Position numbers and translations under genes: made by a program. From the NCBI GenBank assembly GCA_900618795.1, contig UYJD01000010.1:1249956-1313955 (forward strand): a stretch of 64,000 nt of DNA, given 5' to 3'. Under the pieces are notes generated by a model, which saw only the letters and a program-made list of their open reading frames with translations, made no database searches and had not been told where the DNA came from. Source of the stretch: Cyanodermella asteris. Its lineage: Eukaryota; Ascomycota; Lecanoromycetes; Ostropales; Stictidaceae. Shown here in pieces: positions 44,783 through 55,521 of the stretch; position 1 is the first letter of the stretch, and each line of letters opens with the position of its first letter.

Positions 44783-46124
44783 GACCACACAGTGTTGCAA
44801 TGCATTGCCGAGCCCCAATGCCGAAGGCCATATTGTCACGGTGCATGTCGGCATTCGCGGCCAACCAGCGCTCGGGCGCAAATTTCTGAGCATCTGCAAA
44901 CACGTCTTCGTTCCAGTGAAGCTGATAAGAACCAACACCTACGCTTGTACCAGCAGGAAACGTGAATCCCTTCCATTCCCAGCCCTCGGGCGGCACGATC
45001 CGAGGTAGCCGGGTGGGATTGGCAAGAGAGACCCGCAAGCCTTCGAGCACCACCGCTTTGAGATACGGAAGGCTTTATATCCGTGACTTATCCCTAGTGA
45101 ACTCGTCCCTGCTCCTGGCTTCCGTAACTTCTTTGCCAGGATCTGATCTTTGCAGGCACGGATAGCACGGCAATGAATTTAGCGACGCTCTGTTGGCATC
45201 TTGCCCGCAATCCCGCCTGCTACGGACGTCTGAGAATTGCTGCTCAACCTCGTGCTGGCTAAAGCCTGCCTCGAGCAGCTTCATCTGGTAGGTGCTGGCT
45301 TTGCCATCCTGGCGTTCGATGCTTGCTGCACAGTCTTGAACAAGTTTATGCGCATAAGCATCAACCTTTCCCAGTGACTCTGCTCCGCCGTCATCGAGAA
45401 ACAAACTCTCGCATACCCACTCAACCCGGTCGAACAGCCACTTTGGCAAGTAAAAGAAGCGGCCAAAGGAGACAAAGAAGTCGACAAATCGAGAAGCCGA
45501 CAGCTGCTCCGATTCCTCTTCCAGTCCCCCGTACCGCACCCCAAATAGATACTCGGACAGACTGTCCAACGCAAAGCATCTGGCCAAGTTCAGCACATTG
45601 ACCGGCCGACCCGATGCCGCTCCCTTTCGAAGCCGTTCAACAAAAACGTCTGCCGAGGCGTGAATCGAGTTACTGTTGGGGTATATGCTACCAGGAGCAA
45701 ACATATTGATCACTGCCCGCGCACGTGGCTTTCTGTACTCAGGGTCCAGAGCCGAGAAAATTGTAGGATGCCCCTGAATGTCGAAATTCGAATATCCAGG
45801 ATGCTTCAAGAACCCGCCCTTTTCTGCGTAGATTGGGTGTAATGCTGCGCCATCTGCGATGTCAACTTCGTTTGGACCAACGCGTACGATTGCGCCATAC
45901 GCCTGATGCACCTTCCAGACGATGGAAGCCTCGTCGCCCTTCCAGGCGTGGAACCAGAGCCAAAGCGGTGTCACACAGGCAAGGAACGGGCCTGGTACTG
46001 ACGATAGGGGATGCAAAAATCTTCTGTGAATACATACGGCACAGATCCATAGCAGAAGCGGTAAGACAATGGACGGTGTCAAGCTCCCCATGTCTGAGGA
46101 CGACAAAAGATACCCTAACGCCAT
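44685..46124 (-). pseudogene. Cytochrome P450 disrupted by an internal 103-bp inversion
   Basis: Starts at an ATG (46124) with a membrane anchor (SIVLPLLLWICAVCIHRRF) and the P450 segments VPGPFLA, GPNEVDIAD and FDIQGHPTIFSALDPEYRKPRARAV. The minus frame then runs to HEVEQQ. The I-helix DLIFAGTDSTAMNLATLCWH is encoded on the plus strand at 45143-45202, inside an inverted block (45134-45236). After it the minus frame resumes with KEVTEARSRDEF, a stop (TAA at 45075-45077), and LPYLKAVVLEGLRVSLANPTR (K-helix), FAPERW and FGIGARQC (heme-Cys loop). Past the Cys the sequence no longer resembles a P450 and is antisense to the BVMO. The type recalls pisatin-demethylase-like fungal P450s. It cannot make an active enzyme as it stands. 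Confidence 0.85.
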
Positions 46125-46764
46125 AATGGGCAGGGCGTCAATCGCAGATACAGAACAAGAATTCGATATCTACGCAAGATGGTCAAGCATCATGTGAGGC
46201 CGACGAGAAGACGAAGAATGTGAATGGGATAGTAAGACAGTGATCACGGGCTGAAGATGGCGCTTCGATCATGTGGGTCGAATAAGCAAAGCCTAATTGG
46301 TGAACCGCATGTACGAGAAGTATCATGGCAAGAAACTGCAAGTTGTGGGCACGCTCTGAGACGTCGTCTAGGAACATTTGTGCTCAATTCTGCGAAGATC
46401 GAGGCTCTCTCAAGCTCATTATTGGGACCGTTAGCAGTCTTAGAAGCATACCACCAATCAGACAAATTGCAATGTTCAGGCCAAGCTTGCTCACAACCAG
46501 CATCCGCCAAACGGCACAACGTCGGTCAAGTTGTATCCGCCACATTGACGTCACACATCGCCAGCCGGCCACAGCTTCAAGGCGGGCCTGAATCTTTGAG
46601 TACGACTCTTTCCCGTCAAGTCAGCCTCACCGGCACTCTTTGTCAAGCTCGTGACCAATCTTCTACAACCCGGCATCAATACCTGTATTGCGATCCGCTC
46701 TTCGTGTCCCATCCGTTGCATATTCCAGCCATCCAGGCTCAGTTCGAGCATCAAACGCTCAATC
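46125..46764. other. Divergent intergenic region (P450 / kelch)
   Basis: About 640 bases between divergent starts. A frame on the plus strand (46257-46796) has no ATG context or domain and is rejected. Probably promoters. Confidence 0.4.
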
Positions 46765-48069
46765 ATGGCAGAGGTTGCAGGAGCCTACGCTGCTGAGCAC
46801 GTCGTCGAAAGCGCCGGCGCCGCTGCGTACGGTGTCGCTAGAAGCACAATGCCAATTCGAGGGCGATGGACGCCCCTTGCACCCGAGCTTCCACTACCCC
46901 GTTCCTCACACAGCTTGTGTGTAATCCGAGGAAAAGCATACATCTTCGGTGGCGAGATTGAGCCCCGAGTTCCCGTCGACAATGACGTCCATATCTACAC
47001 GTTACCGTCAGGGATCGTGGAGTCGACAGACTACACCAGCGTCAAGCCGGATGGCGCTCCCTCGCCGCGAGTGGGTCATACCGCGGCATCGATTGGCCGG
47101 TGGATGTACGTCTTTGGTGGGCGAGGTGGAAAGGATATGAAGCCATTGGAGGAAAATGGTCGCGTCTGGTGTTTTGATACTCAAGACAACAGTTGGACGT
47201 ACCTTGATCCGACTGAAGGACCTTTCCCAGAAGCTCGATCGTACCACGCGTCGGCGGCCACTGAACATCCTTTGCCATCGCGGACCAAGACGGAACAGAA
47301 CCCAGCAGCCGCATCACTAGATCGCCATGGTACAGTCTTCATTCACGGAGGATGCCCTGCTTCAGGTCGCGCTGCAGATGTCTGGGGTTTCGACATCGCA
47401 GCTCGAGTATGGCGACAGTTTCCAGACGCGCCTGGTGCACCCCGAGGAGGTCCTGCACTCGCCTGCTCCGACAAGCGCTTATTCCGATATGGAGGCTTTG
47501 ACGGTAAGAGCCAGATTGGAGGACAAATGGACTACCTCGTGTTGGGAAAAGAAACGTTCGTGGACCAGTCCGGCGTCGCCGAGGCAGGCGTAGTACCTCA
47601 CCCGCGAGCCGGAGAATGGCAAAGCATCAAGATCGATGGCTCAGAAGGCAAGCATCCAGGTGCACGAAGCGTGGCAGGCATGCACCACGTTACCACCGGA
47701 CAAGGACGCAACTATCTAATCCTGTTGCTCGGCGAGAGGAATCCCAGCAACAAAGGCCATGAAGGTGCCGGGGAGTTTTGGGACGATGTATGGACGTTCC
47801 AGTTGAAGCCCGATGGGATGACGGCGGCGAGCTTCAAGGATGCCACGCGGTATCTTATTGGGATGAAGACAAGAGAGTACGATTGGGATGAGGTGGTGGT
47901 ACCCGAAGCCACGATGAGCGCAGGCCGCGCTGCGATGCCAGGCGCGCGTGGCTGGTTTGCCTCCAGCAGTGCAGGCGATTTGGACAAATCGAGTGTCGTT
48001 CTGTGGGGCGGCATCAACAGTAATAATGAAAGGTTGGGAGATGAGTTCATTTTGACACTGGATTCGTGA
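46765..48069 (+). CDS. Kelch-repeat beta-propeller protein
   Basis: 434 aa from the ATG at 46765 (MAEVAGAYAAEHV). The frame continues upstream to a GTG, but that part has no family character. Kelch blades are visible as repeated hydrophobic-GG units: LPRSSHSLCVIRGKAYIFGG, PSPRVGHTAASIGRWMYVFGG, GTVFIHGG, RRLFRYGG-like, and later NYLILLLGE and SVVLWGG, about six in all. This makes a galactose-oxidase/kelch-type propeller with no added enzymatic domain and no signal peptide. Such proteins act as scaffolds; the partner is unknown. Intronless. Its 3' end is followed about 35 bases later by a perfect 8-bp inverted repeat. Confidence 0.8.
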   Translation: MAEVAGAYAAEHVVESAGAAAYGVARSTMPIRGRWTPLAPELPLPRSSHSLCVIRGKAYIFGGEIEPRVPVDNDVHIYTLPSGIVESTDYTSVKPDGAPSPRVGHTAASIGRWMYVFGGRGGKDMKPLEENGRVWCFDTQDNSWTYLDPTEGPFPEARSYHASAATEHPLPSRTKTEQNPAAASLDRHGTVFIHGGCPASGRAADVWGFDIAARVWRQFPDAPGAPRGGPALACSDKRLFRYGGFDGKSQIGGQMDYLVLGKETFVDQSGVAEAGVVPHPRAGEWQSIKIDGSEGKHPGARSVAGMHHVTTGQGRNYLILLLGERNPSNKGHEGAGEFWDDVWTFQLKPDGMTAASFKDATRYLIGMKTREYDWDEVVVPEATMSAGRAAMPGARGWFASSSAGDLDKSSVVLWGGINSNNERLGDEFILTLDS

Positions 48070-48104
48070 TTGAACGACTCACTCATGCAACCGGAGGCAC
48101 GTTG

Positions 48105-48126
48105 TGCGTACGTTCTGCCGTACGCA
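48105..48126. other. Perfect inverted repeat just downstream of the kelch gene
   Basis: tgcgtacg (48105-48112) and cgtacgca (48119-48126) are exact reverse complements around a 6-base loop, about 36 bases after the kelch stop codon. It could form a hairpin in the 3' UTR RNA. No function is known. Confidence 0.6.
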
Positions 48127-48358
48127 TATTCAACGAAGGCGTCTTGAGGATGTGACCTGCTCGAATTGAACTCTTGCTCTATTGTGTTCTATAGCGGTAC
48201 TGAAAAGCGTCCTGTGATCAATCTCTATCACCAACTCGCATGGCTTGCCTGAACACGCGACGAGGAGGTGCCTCATCTTGGTGAAGATTGCAACTATGCT
48301 GTGATCCCGTGGTGTCTTCATTGACAGCCAAACAGATTCGATGTCCATATCAGAACTT

Positions 48359-49759
48359 TCATGTCGTGAGTATCTTCTTCAGGCGTTCGACCTGGGCCAA
48401 CACAGCGCTCCTGCTCGTTCCACCCTCGGCATCCTTCAGCTCCACAGCACGTTCGTAGTCCATGCACTCGACGATGTCAGCTTCCAGCTTCGAGTCAACG
48501 GACTGCCATTGCTCAGGTGTGAACTTGTCCATCGTCGTGTCCTCGTTCTCGGCCAAGGCAACACACCTTCCAGACACATGATGAGCCTCACGGAACGGAA
48601 TACCCTTGCGGACAAGGTAGTCGGCAATTTCAGTCGCGAGCATGTCCGGGGTCAAGGCAGCCAGCATCTTCTTGGGGTTCACCTTCAAGGTACTCAAGAC
48701 GCCTGTTGCAATCTGCAAAGAGTCGCCGACAGTCTTGACGTGATCGAGCAGGGGCTCAACGCTCTCTTGTAAGTCCTTGTTGTATGTCGTTGGAAGGCCC
48801 TTGATCGTACAGTACAGACCAGCCATCTGACCGAAAGCTCGGCCAGCCTTGCCTCTGAGAAGCTCAAGACTGTCTGCGTTCTTCTTCTGCGGCATCAATG
48901 ATGAACCGGTCGAGTAAGCGTCGCCAAGGGTGACGAAGCCGAACTCCAGCGACGAGTAGATGATCAAGTCCTCCGCCCATCGGCTGATCTTCAGCATGAC
49001 CGTGCTGCCCCATTGGAGGGTCTCGAAGACAAAGTCACGATCGCCGACTGCCTGCAACGAATTCGGTAGCACACCATCGAAACCAAGCTCCTTTGCGATG
49101 GCTTGACGATCAATCTTGAATGGGTTGCCTGCCAGAGCACCACTTCCCAGAGGGCTCTGATTCACCCGCTTCTTGACTTCGCGGACTCTGTCCAACTCGT
49201 TGGCAAGACCTGTGGCATGAGACAACAACCAGTGGCTCCATCTGATCGGCTGAGCCTTCTGCAAATGAGTGTACCCAGGCATCAAATACTCTATGTCCTG
49301 CTGCGCCCTCGCGGTAAAAACCCTAAGCAAGTCAACAAGATATCCCTCCAGCTTCGTCAACTCATCCCGCAACCACATCCTCATGTCTGTCGTAACCTGA
49401 TCGTTCCTGCTGCGACCCGTGTGCAGCTTGCCAGCAACACCCTTGCCAATAATCTCACCCAGCCGGCGTTCATTCGCCGTGTGAATGTCCTCATCATTGG
49501 CCTGCGGTACGAAAGTGCCGTCCTCCCATTCCTTGCCGACTGCCTTCAGACCCTTTTCGATCTGGAGGAACTCGTCCTGCGTCAGGACGCCGGTCTTGAC
49601 ATTGGCGCGCGCGAAGGCGATTGAGCCGAGAATGTCTTGCTTCCAGAAGATGCGGTCGTAGGGGAGCGATTCGTTGTATTTTACCATTAGAGGGTCCAGA
49701 CCGGTGGTGAATCGTCCGCCCCAAAGCATGTTTGCTGCTGGTGCTTTGCCGTCCGCCAT
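48359..49759 (-). CDS. ARG4: Argininosuccinate lyase
   Basis: 466 aa from the ATG at 49759 (MADGKAPAANMLWGGRFT), intronless. The superfamily signature GSSLMPQKKNAD is near residue 285; upstream are HTGRSRNDQV and YTHLQKAQPIRWSHW, which form the active site. The enzyme splits argininosuccinate into arginine and fumarate, the last step of arginine synthesis, and is also part of the urea cycle. Fungal enzymes are cytosolic and no targeting signal is seen. Length matches (yeast Arg4 is 463 aa). All catalytic blocks are intact. It converges on the kelch gene, with a 290-base gap between stop codons. Confidence 0.96.
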   Translation of the reverse strand: MADGKAPAANMLWGGRFTTGLDPLMVKYNESLPYDRIFWKQDILGSIAFARANVKTGVLTQDEFLQIEKGLKAVGKEWEDGTFVPQANDEDIHTANERRLGEIIGKGVAGKLHTGRSRNDQVTTDMRMWLRDELTKLEGYLVDLLRVFTARAQQDIEYLMPGYTHLQKAQPIRWSHWLLSHATGLANELDRVREVKKRVNQSPLGSGALAGNPFKIDRQAIAKELGFDGVLPNSLQAVGDRDFVFETLQWGSTVMLKISRWAEDLIIYSSLEFGFVTLGDAYSTGSSLMPQKKNADSLELLRGKAGRAFGQMAGLYCTIKGLPTTYNKDLQESVEPLLDHVKTVGDSLQIATGVLSTLKVNPKKMLAALTPDMLATEIADYLVRKGIPFREAHHVSGRCVALAENEDTTMDKFTPEQWQSVDSKLEADIVECMDYERAVELKDAEGGTSRSAVLAQVERLKKILTT

Positions 49760-50695
49760 GTTGCTGTCGGAGCAATTGATAGGCCCTGAGCGATACTGAG
49801 ATTGAGACTTGAATATCAGTGCTACTGGTGATGACGCAATATGTGCTAAGCTGGCTCAACTTTGGGGGGTACTATGTGTTGCGATGGTTTGGGCCACTTG
49901 AGTAGGTGGTTGGTGGTTTTCCGTCCGTGCAGTAATAACCTTCTCACCAACAACTGCGGGCGCTTTAGGCGTTTCGTAATACACAGCAGTTTATGGTCTT
50001 GTCGAGAGGTTCGCTTGACTGAAGCTCTTTGACAATGTAAAGACAATTCACAAGTCAGCTCGTTCAGAGGCAAATATCAATTAGCCAGAAAAAAAAAAGT
50101 GTATCTTATCTTCGGAGCAGCTCCGAGCATCGGCCATTCCGGTGCGCTTGAGGCGCTTCTTTCACGAACATACGACGCTATCTTGACGACCGGATTTATT
50201 TGCAACAACAGGAAACGGATGCATCACAGTATCACTCATATGCCACCAGTATAAGAACATCGTATTCGCACCCACTGTGTCCTCCTTGAGCCAGGAGATT
50301 TCCAATTGACCCCCAGAGCTTTTGAGCTCTCGCAGCGCTGCTCCTCGACATTGTCAAATCCATCCTCTTGCCCAGAAACAAACCAAGGTAGCCTCAACCA
50401 GCTTTTGCTGAGATGGCAGTCTTTCGACCAAATGTCTGAACCTGTGCGCGCTCAGCGCCATGTCCGACCAGATTTAACCCAAAGCCAAACCACGCATAAC
50501 CCATGCTCGTCATCGTCCATGAACCAACGTTGTGATCATTAACAGCTATTGTCAGATGACCGAAGCCCCATGCAAGAATATGAGACCACTGGTGTGGTCA
50601 GATTCAATATCGTGCGAATCCATTCATTGTCTCATTCACAGTAAATCGTCGTTGCCGTCTTCGGAGTTTACGAATCGCCCCTTGGACCAGACATC
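49760..50695. other. Intergenic region between ARG4 and bZIP genes
   Basis: About 935 bases. The left part is the ARG4 promoter; no TGACTC (Gcn4/Cpc1) site was clearly picked out by eye. The right part is the bZIP 3' flank. An A-run is at 50090-50100. No gene is supported. Confidence 0.4.
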
Positions 50696-52216
50696 TCAAG
50701 GCGGATCTCTGAGCGGGTATGTTCCGACCAGCTGCGGGTAGGCTTTGGCAAACTCAGATCCCATCGTCCAGTTCTCCATCTTGAGGATGTGTTCCAAGAA
50801 CCTGTCGCTCAGAACGTACTGGCCCCCACGCATGGCTGTGGGGTCAAATATGTTTTCATCACCGTACGGCCAATTGCAGCTGACGGTGCGTGTCAACGGG
50901 ACGAACAAGTCGTCAAAGTGATAATCCTGGGGCCTCGTAACAACCTTGTCACGCATGGCGGGCCAAAACATGGCATCTACCCAGGGACCATGGACAATTT
51001 TCATTTGTAGTTCCGTAGGGTGAAGCCAGTCGGGAACTCTGGAAAAGGTCTTCTCATCCTTGATCAGCGACCAGTACATGGTCGTGTACAACAGGTATGC
51101 CGAACCAACCTTCTCAGGCGGTTTCTGGAGATCAGGGAACATGCGACTGCTCAGGACCTGGCCGAAGAAGCGGCTCAAAGCTCCAACGTAATTTTTCTGG
51201 CCTGCAGGTACCGAGTCCGGATCCTTGATGTACCGCCAGTCCGGCATGTCTGGACCAAGCACATGAGCAGCCGACTGGCCCAGTCTCAACTTCTTGTCAA
51301 TCTCGGCACGGAAGGTCAGCACAATACTGTCCAGAGTGCAAGTTGGTCCCCCGTTCAGGGGTAGACGCTGGTGAAGTGGTGTGTTCTCATCGATGGTGTG
51401 CATTGCTGGCGTAGATGAGCCCGACAAGGCAGAGTGCGATGCTATCGTAACACGCGTGACCAGGTCGGCAGCCCTATCCGTGCCGGCCGCCCTGGGATCA
51501 CCAAGTCGGAGCAGATTCAAGGCTTCATGCTCATTATCGGTGATTCTATAAATGCTGGAAGCCATACCTAGGAGCGTAGGCTGCCCACTGGGTGACCGAG
51601 GTCTCGGTGCAAAGGCCGGAGCCGCCCGAGAATCTGGAGAGCCACTCGATTTGGTTTGCCATGGCATGGTATAAGTGGTGCTTGCTGCAGACGACGGGTC
51701 GACAGGATTCATGAATTGCTCGTGGTGAAAGCCGGCTCGTGGCACTGTCTGCAGGGAGGCAAGGGGACCCTGTTTCTGAGACAAAGCACCATTGGCGTCA
51801 GACGCTTCCAAAACACCGCCGACGACAGGCTGGATAAGCTGCATGACCGTGGCCAATCTACGTTTGATTTCGGCATTCTCGGCTTCGACCGCTTCTTTCT
51901 CCTTGATAACGCGTTGGAGTTCCTGGTAGGGCTGTTGCGATCTGAGATGCTCTATGGTACGCTCGAGACCCTCAATCTGCGCTCTGTTGCGCTCTCTGAT
52001 GTTTCTCTGGGCCTCACGATCATTCGCACGCTTCTTTGCAAGCTGCTCGGGCGTCAAATTGGCAACGCCACGGCCTCCTGGGCCATTTTTGCGCTTCCTC
52101 GCAGCGGAGGTGCGTAGATCGGTAGGCTCTGCATCGGCAGAAGCGCCGTCGCGATTGGTGTTGCCAGACGAGCCGGGACTGGTGACAGGGTTGGCAGTCT
52201 GCGAGTCAGGCAACAT
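50696..52216 (-). CDS. bZIP transcription factor with DUF3425-type C-terminal domain
   Basis: 506 aa from the ATG at 52216. The basic region is KKRANDREAQRNIRERNRAQIEGLE, with the N-x-x-(A/E)-x-x-(C/S/Q)-R pattern of AP-1-like factors, preceded by KRKNGPGGRG. A leucine-zipper-like coiled coil follows (residues about 85-125). The C-terminal third, with VPDWLHPTELQMKIVHGPWVDAMFWPAMRDK, is the DUF3425 domain found on many fungal bZIP proteins. The basic region reads NDREAQRNIRERNR, a Glu/Asn-rich variant of the Yap/AP-1 NREAQRAFRxR, which may alter DNA choice. It is nuclear by family. No target pathway can be inferred. Intronless. Confidence 0.88.
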   Translation of the reverse strand: MLPDSQTANPVTSPGSSGNTNRDGASADAEPTDLRTSAARKRKNGPGGRGVANLTPEQLAKKRANDREAQRNIRERNRAQIEGLERTIEHLRSQQPYQELQRVIKEKEAVEAENAEIKRRLATVMQLIQPVVGGVLEASDANGALSQKQGPLASLQTVPRAGFHHEQFMNPVDPSSAASTTYTMPWQTKSSGSPDSRAAPAFAPRPRSPSGQPTLLGMASSIYRITDNEHEALNLLRLGDPRAAGTDRAADLVTRVTIASHSALSGSSTPAMHTIDENTPLHQRLPLNGGPTCTLDSIVLTFRAEIDKKLRLGQSAAHVLGPDMPDWRYIKDPDSVPAGQKNYVGALSRFFGQVLSSRMFPDLQKPPEKVGSAYLLYTTMYWSLIKDEKTFSRVPDWLHPTELQMKIVHGPWVDAMFWPAMRDKVVTRPQDYHFDDLFVPLTRTVSCNWPYGDENIFDPTAMRGGQYVLSDRFLEHILKMENWTMGSEFAKAYPQLVGTYPLRDPP

Positions 52217-53802
52217 GGCCCTACTGGAGGGACTGGCAGCGTCCTGTTATATACGGGCGGGCAGGCGACTGGTCGCTGCGAAGAAACGTTGCGTGTCAGA
52301 GCGGGCAACGAAACTGGAGTAGCATGACTCGCGCCCGCACCAGCCAGCAGAGGAGATGCGCACGCGTCGATGAGACCTGCCGGGGTTGTTCGACGATGGT
52401 GGCCTGCAGGCGGATTACGATCACCCGCTCTGTGTCAGCCCATTGTCGTCTCGGAGTCGTAGGGGATGAGGATCAAGGGACGGTTTGTTCTGCTGTGTTC
52501 TGCTGGGTTGTGTGCTGCGCTGCTTGCGATTCCGATTGCGAAGCCGAATACTGCGGCTGTTCTGGCACGTGACCGCTCCAGGCTGTCAAAGAAACTTGTG
52601 TTGCCCGCATCTCTATGCCAGACTACTTGCGCATCTACCGACCTGGAAATTTCCTGTGCGTTCTCATAGCAAACTTGGCGGTGTTTGAAGTCAAGTAATT
52701 GGACGTACACGGCATTGGGAGCAGCCAATGATGTCTCCTACGAACGTATATCACGGCCTTTTTCCTAACCACCAAGCATCCAAGATTCAGCGACTTGTTT
52801 AGCCTCTTTGTGCATGATATTTCGCCGACGTGGGTCGGCGACAACGATCGAGCATGTCTGGATCGACCTTTCGTAGCATTGCATTACTTTGCAAGTAGAC
52901 CCGAGCCGTATGCTGAGAGCAAACGTGACTGTAGCTGTGGCCTACGGCGTCCCCTCATCGCTTGAACGGACAGGCTTGGCCTTCTCGCAATTTGCGTGGA
53001 CACACACAACCGTGGATGGACCTGCGGAACGTGGTTGTCACAGTCTCGAGGAGTCGAGAATGTCGTACTGGTTAGTTTGATTCAGCTACCGGATGTTTCT
53101 ACAGTAGGTATTCCAATATCTTGTGGCACGGAAAATCGCCCCGAAGGCGACCGTTGCCAAAACTTTTCCCGATCATCACATCACCATCAAGATCCAGTTT
53201 CGTGCGGTTTGTCAACTGTACACGTTTCGTTACTTTGGCAGCAGTCATTTCGCCCTCGAAATGAACGGATGAGTGAACCAAAGTTCAGCCATCCGGCAGC
53301 ACGAAGATGCGCCTCCTCCGGCTTCGCCCCGGAATTCCCGCGTTGCGTCCCTTTGTTGAGCTATGTCAGTAATGGTACAGCCACGAAGCTATGCAGCCCA
53401 AGCACACGGACCAATATCACCGCCAATTGCAGCGGTCTTGGTGTATCAATCTTCCCTTGAGATGCTTCCATCAAGCTTCTAGAATACGCAACTTATGCAG
53501 CTCGTGCGGGGTCGAACGCTCCACAACGCCCGCCCCTCTGGCCGAAGACGATCCACCTAGGACACAACGAGCAGCTCCAGCCTGGGCATCCAATCATGTG
53601 AGACTTTCCACGGCCTTCCTGCGAGGCTCTGATGCATCAACAAGATCAGGTCTGAGCGTGTTGACGTCTGTGGGCGGGATGCTCCACACGGGCATGTTCA
53701 GCTTGCAGCTGCGTTTTCCATCCCTCGAAAGTTAATATAAGCTGCGGACTTCGGGCTCTCCATCTTCGTCGTGGCCATTGTCTGATTGTATTGCGATTCA
53801 AA
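52217..53802. other. Divergent intergenic region (bZIP / invertase)
   Basis: About 1.6 kb between divergent starts, long for this window. No frame has domain support. It must hold the promoters of both genes; a TATA-like element is near the invertase. Confidence 0.4.
53733..53740 (+). promoter_or_regulatory. TATA-like element of the invertase gene
   Basis: taatataa about 63 bases upstream of the invertase ATG, in otherwise GC-balanced sequence. Position and composition fit a fungal TATA box, but no transcript start is shown. Confidence 0.35.
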
Positions 53803-55521
53803 ATGAAATTTGGAAACAGCGCACTCTTTTGTCAGCTTGCCTTTGGGGTGAGTGTACTTGCTCAAACGAGTCAATATGTCAACCCGGCCGTTCCCACCGG
53901 AACACCTATACCAGGAAATTACACCGGGCAACTGCGGCCACAAGTCCACTTCTCGCCCCCGCAACATTTCATGAACGATCCCAATGGCTTGTTTAGAGAC
54001 GCCAACGGAACATACCACCTCTACTACCAGTATGACGCGACCGGAATTGCTGCTGGCAATCAGCACTGGGGCCATGCCACCAGCAAAGACCTCTACCACT
54101 GGGAGAACCAGCCCATTGCTCTATTTCCTCCTCAAGAGACGCAGTACGTCTTCTCCGGAAGTGCCGTGACCGATCCGAACAACACCTCGGGCTTCTTTCC
54201 CAACCAGAATAATGGTGTGATCGCAATTTACACCCTTGCTCAATACTATGCCGACGGAAGCGCTGGGCCCCAAACGCAAAACATTGCTTGGTCGCTTGAC
54301 GGTGGCTACACGTTCCAGCCATATTCGGGCAATCCGGTAGTCAACAGCACCAGCAGTCAGTACCGTGATCCCAAGGTCATCCGCTATGACGACCACTGGG
54401 TCATGGTGGTCTCGTACGCTCAGGAATTCACGATTGAGTTTCTGACCAGTCCCGATCTCAAAAACTGGACCTTTGCCTCGAACTTTTCGCATCACGGGCT
54501 CCTTGGCACACAATATGAATGTCCCAGCCTCGTCCCAATTCCGGCTCGGGACTCCAATGGTGGTCTTGTCGACCACATGTGGCTTCTGCAAATCTCCATC
54601 CAGCCTGGTGCACCCTTGGGGGGCAGCGTTAGTCAGTACTTTCCGGGTCATTTCAACGGCACCCACTTCACGCCGGTCGACGGGGCAGCTCGTCTCACTG
54701 ATTTCGCGAAAGACAACTATGCGGGTCAGTTCTTCTATGGCATTGGTGAAGACGAGGATGCGCTGAGCATTGCTTGGGCAAGCAATTGGCAATACAGTCA
54801 ACGAGTGCCTACCGCCAGCGAAGGCTGGCGCAGCGCAATGAGTCTCCCTCGCCGCAACTACCTCACAAATGCGACTCGTGTCGGGTGGATCATGGTCAAT
54901 GAACCTGCAGACCTCAGCACAGTCCGTGGTCCATCGCTCAACCAGAGTTCATGGGAAGGAAACGGGAGTGCCATCGTTGACTACTCCTCGGTCTCGTCGA
55001 ATGCGCTGTATTTTGAAGCCAATGTCACGGGTATCAACGCCACAGCTCTTGGCCCAAACCCGACCTTGAACATGACGTTCTTAAGCCCTATCTCAGGAGA
55101 GCGTCTGCGGACCGGCTTCTACTTCAATGGGGATAATCCGTTCTTTTTAGACCGCAGCGGCGTCAATGGCTTCTCCAACGACGTCTTCTGGACAGACAAG
55201 TTCTCCGTTGCAGATGTGTACAACGGCACCAACTGGAGTGTCAGCGGTGTCATCGACAGAAGCATTTTGGAGGTCTTTGTCGATGGTGGGACGCATGCGG
55301 GCACGATGCTTTTCTATCCTGATGAGCCTCTGACCATCATGCGTATTGGAACGAGTGATCTGCCGGCTGGGACAAATGTCAGCATCGCTGTGTATGCATT
55401 GGATAGTGCTTGGGCGAAGTATGCAGATGAGCAGGGCACCGTGCGAGGGAATGTCACCGAGCTTGGAGCAGCAGGCAATGCGACCGGGAAACGACATCTG
55501 GTATACGAGGCGACTTTTTGA
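53803..55521 (+). CDS. Secreted beta-fructofuranosidase (invertase), GH32
   Basis: 572 aa from the ATG at 53803; the frame is open four codons upstream to a TTG. Residues 1-20 form a signal peptide ([20 protein letters not shown]). The GH32 five-blade propeller has all three catalytic signatures: HFMNDPNG (nucleophile Asp), RDPKV (transition-state stabiliser) and ECPSL (acid/base Glu). The C-terminal part is a beta-sandwich ending in [18 protein letters not shown]. Many N-glycosylation sites (NGT, NTS, NWT, NAT, NQS) fit an extracellular enzyme. It cleaves sucrose to glucose and fructose, helping the fungus use plant sugar. Intronless and intact. Fungal invertases and inulinases share these motifs, so activity on longer fructans cannot be excluded. 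Confidence 0.93.
   Translation: MKFGNSALFCQLAFGVSVLAQTSQYVNPAVPTGTPIPGNYTGQLRPQVHFSPPQHFMNDPNGLFRDANGTYHLYYQYDATGIAAGNQHWGHATSKDLYHWENQPIALFPPQETQYVFSGSAVTDPNNTSGFFPNQNNGVIAIYTLAQYYADGSAGPQTQNIAWSLDGGYTFQPYSGNPVVNSTSSQYRDPKVIRYDDHWVMVVSYAQEFTIEFLTSPDLKNWTFASNFSHHGLLGTQYECPSLVPIPARDSNGGLVDHMWLLQISIQPGAPLGGSVSQYFPGHFNGTHFTPVDGAARLTDFAKDNYAGQFFYGIGEDEDALSIAWASNWQYSQRVPTASEGWRSAMSLPRRNYLTNATRVGWIMVNEPADLSTVRGPSLNQSSWEGNGSAIVDYSSVSSNALYFEANVTGINATALGPNPTLNMTFLSPISGERLRTGFYFNGDNPFFLDRSGVNGFSNDVFWTDKFSVADVYNGTNWSVSGVIDRSILEVFVDGGTHAGTMLFYPDEPLTIMRIGTSDLPAGTNVSIAVYALDSAWAKYADEQGTVRGNVTELGAAGNATGKRHLVYEATF

Noticed and set aside
46257-46796. 179-codon plus-strand frame before the kelch gene
   Set aside because: It overlaps the kelch start in another frame and has no domain.
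48070-48358. Bacterial-type terminator at the hairpin after the kelch gene
   Set aside because: This is a fungal nuclear gene transcribed by RNA polymerase II, for which hairpin/U-tract termination does not apply, and no U-tract follows.
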